DNA of 64,000 nucleotides from Dicaeum eximium (taxonomy: Eukaryota; Chordata; Aves; Passeriformes; Dicaeidae): NCBI GenBank assembly GCA_013396995.1, contig VWZP01003839.1:1181976-1245975 (forward strand), read 5' to 3'. The notes below the pieces were generated by a model, which had not been told where the DNA came from, did not search any database, and saw nothing but the letters and a program-made list of their open reading frames with translations. The translations under genes and the position numbers were made by a program. Below, one piece after another: positions 42,949 to 53,000 of this stretch (position 1 is the first letter of the stretch; each line of letters opens with the position of its first letter).

Positions 42949-42993
42949 CTCTTTTACAGGTTCTTCATCCAGGGCTGCATCTTCCACCAGAGT
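42949..42993 (-). CDS. Second coding exon, 45 bases, acidic, of the same unidentified gene
   Basis: Seen on the minus strand: a long, almost pure pyrimidine tract (about 43,021 down to 42,998) leads into TTTACTAG. Then come 15 codons, TLVEDAALDEEPVKE, and the donor GTAAATCAG. The exon starts and ends in phase 0, which matches the end of the first exon, so the joined frame runs through PMETE into TLVED. Seven acidic residues out of 15 differ strongly from the Phe/Cys/Leu/Ser-rich chance translations that this T-rich strand gives elsewhere, which is the main reason to believe it. Intron 1 would be 3,503 bases (42,994-46,496). The length is a multiple of three, so skipping it would not break the frame. 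Function unknown; the joined N-terminus looks disordered and acidic. Confidence 0.62.
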
Positions 42994-44340
42994 CTAGTAA
43001 ACAGAGAGGAGAAAAGAGAAGAAAAATCCTATAAATATACACTACTAAGAAAGAAAATTTTAAGCCAGGATCTAGCACAAAACACAATCAATTTCATTTT
43101 AGGTAATTAAGTTGCTTTCAATTAATCCTACTATAGTAGGCCTGTTCAATTCTTCACACTTCACACAGGTAGATTAACCTTTGAATCCATAAGGACCTGC
43201 TTTCTCCAAGATATATAAAGTGTGAAGAGAAGAAAGCACAATAAAAGAACTATTAAAATTGCCAATGAATAGCTGAAGCCAAATTAGTCATAGACTGGAT
43301 AAAGAACAAAAGATTATTACTGAAAAAACTAGATCAACAGAACATCATTTCTTGCTGGGAAGAGAGAATATATGTGTATATATAGGAGCAAATTTTCTAA
43401 AGACACAGCTTCCATTTAAATGTTGTGCTTACCTAAAATCATTAAGTTATGAGCCCTTTGGAAAACAGGTAGAAAAGTTACATAGAGCTTGATCACACAA
43501 CCCTTTCTTGGGAAAAATATTCCTAAGGTTTTAATTCCCTATCCTATCCATCCAGCTTGAGTGGGATCAATAGCTTTGCCTACTCTCAAAGAAATTCTAG
43601 AACAGCAAATAGCCCAATTTTCTTGCTTACTTGTCAAACACAATTAATGACCTCCTGAGTCAACAGGTGAAAGCAGCAGTATTTCACTCTAATCTTCCTT
43701 TACACAAACATGATATAGAACATGGCCTTGATGCACTTATCAAGTGATTGATTTACTATAAAAGCCGTCTTTAATATCTGCAAGTCATTCACCTGAGTCA
43801 TGCACAGGCACTCAAATGTCTGTTTTAAAGGGTTTTTGGCATTAAGGAAGGAAAGGAGAAAGAGGTCCATATGCATCAAAGAATTGAACTGTCTCCCTCC
43901 TTGTCTACTACTGTGAAAAGCTTCTGTGAAAAAAAACTCACAGACAATCATGAAAACATTTTATCCCACACAGATCAGAGACCATGACAGTTCTCTTAAA
44001 TCAGTACAACCACTGGTGTCTAAGCTGCATTCAGCTCATTAAAGAGTAAATGTTTCTGCTGTTTGAAAATGTCTTCATGGACAAGAGCCCACAAGAAACA
44101 AAGTTCATTTCTATGTACTTTTACTAGATTTGAGCAAGCAGTACTTTAGCAATTCCATCTACAGCATGATCTAAAATGTTCTGAAGTTATAGCATATCTT
44201 TATTGTGTTTATAGACAGCAATAAATGGTGTTTTATCTGTTGTTCCTATCTGAACTGCAGGAGTTCATGCCTGCAATTCTTTAACTCTCAAAATTAGTGA
44301 AACCTCAGCAAGTGATAGAACAGTAACTCAGATACGCTGT

Positions 44341-44372
44341 TCTTTCAAGCAGGAAATCTTTCAAGCAGGAAA
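44341..44372. repeat. Perfect 16-base tandem duplication
   Basis: TCTTTCAAGCAGGAAA occurs twice without interruption (44,341-44,356 and 44,357-44,372). It is a local replication-slippage type duplication inside intron 1 of the proposed gene. Confidence 0.93.
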
Positions 44373-45610
44373 TGAAAAAAAAGCACCACCAAAACCTACA
44401 ACATCTGATTAACTATCACTGCAATGGGTCAATTCCCCTTGGCAAGGAGATCACACAATTTCTTCTGAAACAAAGGTCTGAGTAGTTCTCTACCAGCAAA
44501 AGAGGTGATGATACCAAGATATCATCCCAGGTGATGTACATTGGACTTTAGTGCAGGATTTACCCTGTGATCTAGGGGAGTTTCCCCAGAAACTGACAAC
44601 AGAAAAAGCAATGAGTGAAGTACTTTCTGTCTGGGCCAGAAGAAAAATCACTGAGCACACAAAAAATGAACTCATTTTAGAAATAAGGCAAAGAGGAAAA
44701 AAAAAAACAAAACAGGCATGCATATGCACTTTGAATACCAATCAATGGAAACAGACTTGGGAGGGAGCACCATTTCTATGATGTTCAGCAGAAAACTCTT
44801 CACCATAAACACAGCTATACAAGTCTTCTCATTGTCAAAGTGATTTAACAAGGTGTCAGCTGACTTCTAAAACAAAATCAGGAATTATACAGTTTCCTAG
44901 CTATAACCTGTTTATTAGCCCTTGGATTCCTTGCATCCCACAAAGTGGAACAAGTGACAGTATTCATAAATGAATTACATGATGCAAATCTTTGCAAGCC
45001 CCCACAGTTTGTTTTTAACCTAGGGACTCCAGAATTGTCACTGTTGAGATAGTCACGACATGCAGAAGAACACTACACATTTCAGAAGGCTTCTCTCTGT
45101 TTATTTTAACAGCATCCTGTCTTTTAAACCTTCCCAGAAAGTTTATACTTATTCATTGGTTACAATAAAGCAACACTGTATTCATGGGTGAGCAGTCTCC
45201 ACCACTGTTTTCAACTAACATCCAACTGCACATGTCTTTTGTTTAGCTTTTCTTCTTCTCAGTTTCCATGTCAACGACCTTGGTAGAATTCCTTTCAGGG
45301 GTAAACTCGACTCTTATCAGCTTCTCCTTCAACTAACTCTTTCTGGCTCACAGACCAGCTGTCAGCCCCTTCCACACAAAGATCTGTGCTGGTATAATAA
45401 ATCACATTATCACTTCTGCTGTACTGTTTACATGTACAAACTAACACCGTGCATGAAATCTTTCCTTGCAGTTCAGCAACCCCTTTTGAGTCAAGCGTTT
45501 CTTGTGTTCTCCATAACCTGTCTGGCTCAGTTACACTCCTATCTTTCCCTCTCACCAAAACCCTGTTACAGTATTTCAATCAAACAAGGGATGGGGGGGT
45601 TAAAAAATAA

Positions 45611-45640
45611 ACACCAACACCCCCCCCCCCACACACACAA
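45611..45640. repeat. C-run followed by (CA)n
   Basis: An uninterrupted C run of about 12 bases passes into ACACACACA. This is an unstable simple repeat about 500 bases from the CpG island, and sequencing error is likely here. Confidence 0.9.
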
Positions 45641-45784
45641 GTTCCATTCATCCAGTTCTACCACCTGTCTGTTACAAATGTGCATCCTGTGCTACAAACA
45701 ACTGACCTGAAATACTCTGGGGTTTTTGCACTGCTCAACAGCTCCAGAAATACTCAGCAATCTACCTTGTCCCATTACAGTACA

Positions 45785-45915
45785 CAAATCATGAAATCAT
45801 AGAACAACCCAAGCTGGAAGGTACCCACAAGGATTACAGAGCTGAGCTCCTGCACAGGACATCCCCAGGAATCACACCGTATGACTGAGACACTGTCCGA
45901 ACACTCCTTGAACTC
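45785..45915 (-). mobile_element. CR1 LINE 3' end fragment, inverted
   Basis: Read on the plus strand it begins with the reversed CR1 tail (ATCATGAAATCATAGAAC) and continues AAGCTGGAAGGTACCCACAA. Then come CTGCACAGGACATCCCCAG and CACTGTCCGAACACTCC, the usual order for an inverted avian CR1 3' end. About 130 bases remain. It lies only about 230 bases from the CpG island edge, within intron 1 of the minus-strand gene, in the same orientation as that gene. Confidence 0.8.
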
Positions 45916-46144
45916 GAATGACTCCTTTCTTGACACAAGATAACCTTAGATTGCAGGTAATGAAAACACTGCGAGACAAATCGTGAGCGCACACAACACA
46001 GCTAATTATCACAGCATCGGGTTTCCAGTCTGATCCGGGAAGCACAGGCTTAGCTAAGAGGTAATGGGCAAATGAGTCATCAGAAGTGAGGTCCACGGAC
46101 CTATTCGAGCCTCAAATTACAGATCACATTCTTCATGTTTAAAT

Positions 46145-47045
46145 GTGAGCCCGACTCAACCCGCTTCGGGGCTTTCCATCTGTTGTGTACAACAGCTCTT
46201 TGCAGCCACCCCGGGCACGGTTCCGACCCGATCCCGGTGCCGGACGGGCGGGCAGGACGGGCCGGGACATCCCGCACTGCCCGGGCTCCGCGCCCGCCGC
46301 TCCGAACCGCTCCGCCTGTGAGGCAACAGGTTCCCGAGCCTCGCCTGGCTCCTCGCCCTCCGCAGCGAGCAGAGCGGGCGAGAGATGCTCATCACACCCT
46401 ATTCCGTGATGTTCGGGGCACCACCGAGGTGCTTCCCCCGGCGGGAAAGGGGGGCCGGCAGCACCGCCGCTGCCGCACGGCCCCGCAGCCGCTCACCTCT
46501 GTCTCCATGGGCTCCACCTCTATCCCCTTCCATAGCTCCAGCAAGTGGGCGATCGGCATGCTGGGCGATTCCTGCCCGAGGACGGGACCAAGCAGAAGGA
46601 GTGCGCGTCGGTCGCCGGCGAGAGCGGAGAAAGGAAGGCGTCGGAGGGGACAGGACACGGCGCCGAGCGGGACCGGGACCCTCCACGCACCCGCTGGGCA
46701 AAATGGCTCCGCGCTGCCCCCAGGGACCGCAGGCGGGGCGCGGACGCTCCGCAGGCGCGGGGGATCGGACAAGGCAGCGGCCGCCGCTCCACAGCCACCG
46801 AGGGACTCCCGCCGCCCCGTCCCGTCCCGTCCCTCTCGGCAGCCGCGACCGCCTCGGCTCGCTTTGGAGCTGGAGGGAAAGTTGCTGCGGAGGATGCTGC
46901 GGCGGCGGCGGGCGCTGCTATGGAAACGGCAGCGCGGCCCCCCCGGCCCGGCCCGGCCCGGCCCCGCCCGCAGCGCCCCAGGAACCGCGGGGCCGGGGGC
47001 CAGAACCGCGCCGCGGCCCAACTGGGGCTGGAGGGGCAGCAGGAA
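46145..47045. promoter_or_regulatory. CpG island, promoter and 5' UTR region of the minus-strand gene
   Basis: About 900 bases of strongly GC- and CpG-rich sequence stand out from an AT-rich, CpG-poor surrounding; both edges are sharp. It contains runs of GGGCGG/CCCGCC-type boxes (for example near 46,245-46,265) and no TATA box at an obvious position. On the minus strand GCCATTTTG (46,707-46,699) matches the YY1 consensus and lies about 140 bases upstream of the chosen ATG, a distance typical of motifs next to the start site of housekeeping-type promoters. The first coding exon lies inside the island, so transcription toward low coordinates is well supported. Divergent transcription toward high coordinates is possible, as at many CpG islands, but no plus-strand exon is convincing. 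Open frames of up to 312 codons in the island reflect base composition and are not called. Confidence 0.85.
46497..46559 (-). CDS. First coding exon of an unidentified minus-strand gene (partial CDS)
   Basis: Seen: reading the minus strand, an ATG at 46,559-46,557 opens 21 codons that begin MPIAHLLELWKG and end EPMETE, followed at once by GTGAGC, a consensus splice donor (exon end GACAGAG). The base at -3 of the ATG is A, a favourable start context. The exon lies inside the only CpG island of the window. The frame stays open upstream to about 47,066, so a longer N-terminus cannot be excluded. I prefer the inner ATG because the residues after it look protein-like, while the upstream part is a proline/arginine/glycine-rich translation of GC-rich DNA. 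The exon ends in phase 0 and joins the 45-base exon at 42,949-42,993 without a stop. The N-terminus looks like a short helix (LLELW) followed by an acidic stretch; no signal peptide or domain is recognisable. I do not recognise the protein family. Confidence 0.75.
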
Positions 47046-50000
47046 AATTAGTCCGCTTATAGCCACTATGTAAAACGTTGGAATCGTGACAGAATGTGCA
47101 GCTAACAGAAGGATATCTAGGGTTTACAAAGCCCAGAGTAATTCCAGTCTTAAAAAGAAGTAACTATCACTTCCTTTACTATTTTATCTCTGTACTACGA
47201 AGCCTGTAGTAAAGTCTGTTTATTCACATGCCCTTTCCTTCTCCTTCAGATCTTAAAAGCCATTACAACCTTACTAAGCATGACAACACACCACATGCCC
47301 ACCTGCCAGAGACCGTGGTTTATGCAGATAGTGATTTCAAGTCTCCTCAAATTCAGGACAAAACACGCATTTTAACTTGTTTGGGCAACTTCATCAAGAC
47401 CCAAAGGTTTTAGTGTTAAAGAAATCACTGCTCTTCAAAGAGCCATTTTGGAATGAAGAAACAATATGCAGAGTGTGTTTTTCTTCTGTTCCATGCTCAA
47501 AATGCCATAGTTCATTTCCATATAAGCAGTGCTGTACAAACTGAACACCAGTTTTCATTAACAACAACAATTCTTCTGCCCATCTACAAAGGAACATTTG
47601 AGAAGTGTTCCTCCTCCAGTCCCATGTCCAGCTTCCCCCAACTCCACGTAACATGAATAAGCTCCCTGTGAGTCCAAATGCTAAACACAATTAGGAAAAT
47701 CAAATTCACTAACCACAATAAAGAAAAAAAATAATCCTAACCGGAGCTACAAACAGATAGTGCTGAGAGAACTCAGCCTTTTAATTGTGTTAGAATATGA
47801 ACACTTTCCTTGACATCTGTGACAACACTTCAGTAACAACTTGTAACACCAATTATGCAGTTTCATCTGCTTTACAGATGGAGGAATTAAATATCTAGAT
47901 TACTGCCTTTACTCACTGCTCACCAAAAGAGTGTAGTGGGAATGATTCCAATCATGTAACAGACATGTAACCGAGGCCAGAAGCCGCAGTACCTGGCTGT
48001 AACACTGCCTGGCTCTTGTGTCCTGCCCCTGTTTCTTCCCCAGCAACACACAAGAGATGGAGTTCCTACCTTTAACTTGTCCTACAGGCACTCCCAAAGA
48101 GCCTCATAGCACCAATGACTGAGGCCAAAGCCAGGCCCAAACAACAAATTCAGAGCACAAACCACACTTGTTTTACAAAACCCAGGGACCTTTATCAACT
48201 AGACGTATTATCCCCAAGAAGATAGTACATTATTATATCATATGACATCCTGACATATAAGAACTGTTTGGCTTCAATTTACAGGACTATATTTTAGCCT
48301 TTAACATACAAATCTTGGATGCTACAGGCTGAGAGCAAGAGCAAAGTGCCTGTGACAACAGGGAACTGGGGAGGTCCAGATAATCCCAGGGGAGGCAAAT
48401 CCAAGGTTTGCAGTCATTGCACTGTAGACAAGTTAAAAACGTGCATGCAGATCTAACGCTTTCACAGCTTTTCCATGAACTTCACTTAATTCTTGAGACA
48501 TAGTTACATGCTCCCTTAAGTATTAATCTATTATAAAACTGAGACCTCAAAACTCATAAGTTTATTTCCAGACCTGTTTGGTCAGTCTAAACATGCATAA
48601 AATAAAAGCAGAGAAAAACAATAGAAGATCTTGTTATTGCTTTGACGTACATACTTCTGTTATAAGCATGATATATGTACTGTGTAGTAGACTGCCTAAC
48701 CTCTTTCAGCACCAAGATGACTTGGACCCAAATTATATATTCAAAAATAATCAGACTCGCTAAAGCATGCATTCCCATACTCCATTTCTTATCCCTACCT
48801 AACAAAGTGCAGACATTTTTAACCGCAGCTCAAATAAAAATGTGGGTTTGGGTAATTTCCCCCCTGCTCTTTATTTTGCAGCATCACAAAACCAGGAGTA
48901 GTCCACTTCCAAAAATCCCTTCTATTTCTTTATTCTGCTCCTAATGAGGTAACAGGGGGATGGAATATAGAGGCAAAAAAAAAAAACAAAACACAACACA
49001 CGAAAGAGCAGACAATTTCAAAGAAATTGCTCTCTGAGTACACACAAGAAATCTCGTCAGATCAAGAAGTAGATACAGATTTTTTTCCTAAGAAAAAATG
49101 CTAGTTAACCACACTGACAATTTAGCAGAAGTAATATTTGTAGATATGCTACCTAGATCAAGAATTGCAAGATTAGTTCAACTTGCATCAAGAGAATAAA
49201 AGCATTTTTATCTCCTATGCAAGGAAGCACTGGACTACTTGCACGGTGATTTTTCATCTATTTTTACCTGTCTCCTGAGTGGTAGCTAATGATTGCTGCC
49301 AGATGCAGAGAGGGGGATTAAACACATCAATATTCTGCTGGGCTATTCTCACTCCTACACTAGCAGAAGATACACAAGTACAGAACAAAGTTTCTTAAGA
49401 GCATTATGTACAAATCACGTTAAGATAAATTAATAGCTTACATGTCTGCTGCTTTTTGGAAAAGGAAAGGATTATTTCCCCATTTGATGCACAAAAGGGA
49501 AGAAGCACAGAGAAATATTCTCTGCCACTATCTCAACACACTTCCAAGTTCATGACTTCAGTGCTCAGTTGGATGAAAATTACCTCATGCCAAAACACAT
49601 GCATTTATCTACATGCAGCTTGAGCTACATAACTTTCTGCCTGTCCAACAACCAAAAGAGATACTACTTGATGTAGAAGTCAGCAAAAAATCCTCTCTCC
49701 TTCAAAGGCATTCCCACCCTCCCCCTCTGCATTTAAATGCCTCTTCTTGGTTGCCACAGTACAAGCACCACCTACTATTAGGCTGGCTACACTGCCAGAC
49801 CAGCATCACCTACCCAACTTTTTTTTTCTTTTTTCCTTTTCCAAGTTTCAGTCAAGTTCTCACTCAAGTGAAAACTCCTTGCCTGCACATAATGTTTTGG
49901 GATAAGACTGACCACTTGCCTGTCTGTTCATCTGCAGCATTACACAAGCAAAATTTAAGCTTCGTTTTCAGTAACTCCCTCACAAACATGAGCTACATGG

Positions 50001-53000
50001 AACATTTTCTTAAAGGATGGAATCCCCCAAATGCCAGCGCTGAGATCAGGCCTCTGAAGTGTCAGTAGCATCAGTAAAAGTGGCAGGAAAAAAATTGCCA
50101 AGAGCAAAGTAGTAACATTCTGCTGCTCCTTCCACATGCTGCACTAGAGCACATATGTAGAGTGCCTTACTTGCCTGATGCCATTTTTGGCTGCTAAAGG
50201 ACTCCTGGAAAGCCTTGAATGCTCAACTACAAGAAACTCAACCATTGATCATCCCCTAACCTCCAAAGAAATTAGATGGTACAATGTGTGCTCAAGTTCC
50301 CCCAAAGGTCACTTATGAGAGGAACAAAATCAGAGTAGAGCATTAGCAACATTTCCTGCAGACTAATCCAGTTTCACAAGGCACAAAAAAAGGAATTTCT
50401 TTGGTCCTTTGCAATGGTTTGTGCTATGTACTGTAGCCAAAAAAACCATGGGCCTGGGGCAGAAAGAACTGTCATGCAGCCTATAAACATATTTCAAGAA
50501 AGCAGTCATCTTGTCATCTTGTTTACAGTCATGTAAAGATGCAACATCTTTATTCTGTTGCATATTTGTANCATAAACACATTTCAAGAAAGTAGTCATC
50601 TTGTAACCTCTTTATTCTGTTGCATATTTGTACCTATGGAATAAATATCTATTTTTTTCCCTATGGAAAAAAGGGAAAGGTGCTTAATTGCACTTTTTCT
50701 GTGAAAAAAATCCTCCTAATGTCCTAAACAGAAAAAGACCAAGGCACGTTCAAAGAATACTTCAAAATACCTCACTTGACAGTAAATGGTTGGCATAAAC
50801 TGGAGGAAATCACTCTAGAAGTCCTGCTGATAGAAACCCTTCAGCTAAAGGATTTGGCACCCCATGAGGCAGAAAACACTGCTGGCCACACACAGTGGCA
50901 GAAGGTGACATACACAAACCATGAACAAGCAGAATCTCAGCAGCAGGAGGAGAGGCCTGAGCACATCCCAGTGATGGTGTTAGATCCACACAGATCACTG
51001 TCATCATGTAAACCCACCACAACGACATACCCATCAGCTGCTGCTCTAGTTTACCATAAAGTGCAGCCTTATGGCAGGGAAGTAGAAAGCATGGTCTTTG
51101 AGGCTCATATGGGACTGTCACTACACCAGCCCAAGTGTGAAAGAAACCTGCTGTGCATGACTAGTTTCCTATAATCTGTACTGTCAAGTTTGTGTTAGAC
51201 GGATGAAATCTGTGGCAAATGAGTGTCAAATATTGTAAGTACCTAGTAAAAGTAGGGCAGGTTTTAAACAGGATCTGTGCATCATTCTTTGATGGAAAGA
51301 AGTCCAAGTTGCCTATACTTTGTTTTGTTTTATACTGAAGTTGCCAAAAGCTACTCTTCCTGGTTGAAAGCAAACAAAATCCATCACAATAGTTTTTCTC
51401 TGTGCAAGCAGGTGTTGAAATGCTTTAAGCTCATTCCTAAATAAGATGAATACATTTCTCCTCAGCTTATTTGTTCAGTGTCTCAGCATTAAGTACTTCA
51501 AGCTCAGCATTTGGACAGCCTGCCATCATTTGTACAGAACCTGAGAGAAGCACAAAGCAGTATCTACACACTGCTAATTGTGTCACACGCGGGGAAAATA
51601 GCACTTACTGCAATAGGAGAGGCACCCCTAGTGCTGCTAAAACAATTCACTGTTTTGTTGTGAAGTACATGCCTGAGAAACAGAAGAAGAAACAACAGCA
51701 GATAAGGCATTCAGTATCAAAGCAGTGTGCATCTGCCCCCTGCAAAGCTCATAACTTAACATTTTCAAATTAAAATCATGTCTGCTGAGTCCCCTGAAAT
51801 AAGAAATGCTCAAAACAGGAGTGAAAGTGAGCTTAATTCCTAACCTTTGCTATGGCCTGGCTTCATCATTTGTATTTAATGAGAAGGTCTAGACTGCACA
51901 TTAAAATCAATATGCTTAGAGAGCAACAAAAGTAATTAGACTCCTTCAGTTTAAAGGGGGCAACAGACAGCTATTACAAGCCAGCCTGGTGCCTCTGCAC
52001 CACAGGGATGAGGGCTATAAGGAGCTGTAGAAAAACAAACACTTTTCACATTTGTTAGTTACCTGCATTAAGGCTGCAGCTACTTAGTACATCCTACATT
52101 AATCAGTTCTTAATATTACTGAATGGTTAAATACTGGAAGAATTAACTTGGAAAACAGAAAACCTAATTCAGATATCAGCAGCAGACCAGCCTCCTTCAG
52201 TACAGGCATGGCTTAGCTGATGTCCCCAGTAGGGATAATTGCCTAGAACAGCAGCGACCCCATTCTGTTCCCACACTGACCCATCAGTTTAGTTGAGGTA
52301 TAATATTGGGTCTGGCTTCAACAGCCTGAGTGCCTTGGGGCTGGTGAGCCAGTGCAGAACACTGGAAGCAGCACCAAGGGGCATCACACGGCATCACCAA
52401 GCTCCACAATCCACTTGAGTGCCACCTACACTAAACCAGGTGATGACTGGTTTTCCACAAGCCATTTGGGTACCTGCATCATGTGCTGATTAGCTGACAC
52501 TTTGCCCAAAATCCAAAACCTGTTATTCTCCCTACCGTACAAGGCATTAACTACTCTCAGAGCTGAGCTGCCAAATACAGGGTAGCCTTACCTGCTACAT
52601 TGTATACCTAATTAAAAAAAAAAAAAATTGAAAGGACTCCTACGGCAAAGATGCTGACCCTCAGAAACATTTATTCAAGTCATGTCCTACACAGAAATTC
52701 CCTGTGCAAACTTCTAGGATATTCTTCATTAAAGACAAATAAATAAATTCCCCATTACACACTGGTAAACGCCTGTAAAAGATAAGCTGTAGCAAAAGCT
52801 TTCCTGCTACACAAGATTACACTAAGTTTTGTGACTTCATCTTTTCATCTTGCAAGCACAGAAGAGACTGTTTTCCCCAAAATCCACTATATATAGCTCT
52901 TTAATGAGCAGCTCACAATGCCCTAGAGCAGAGATTTCCAAGAACACATTCCCCTGTCTGCCAGCTCCTACTGCAGCAGCAGCACCTTGGCTGAACAAAG

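Larger units (their letters stand above)
42994..46496. other. Proposed intron 1 of the minus-strand gene
   Basis: Bounded on the minus strand by GTGAGC at the 5' end and by a pyrimidine tract plus TAG at the 3' end. It contains the inverted CR1 fragment, the C-run/CA repeat and a 16-base duplication. Its first 350 bases belong to the CpG island. Confidence 0.6.

Noticed and set aside
46135..47073. Open frames of 168-312 codons on both strands of the CpG island
   Set aside because: Stop codons are rare in GC-rich DNA; the translations are Pro/Arg/Gly/Ala-rich and overlap in several frames. Only the 21-codon exon next to a consensus donor was kept.
47228..47413. Plus-strand frame after CTTCTCCTTCAG next to the island
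   Set aside because: The acceptor is good, but there is no upstream donor or first exon, and the 61-codon frame has no recognisable family. A non-coding divergent transcript is possible but unsupported.
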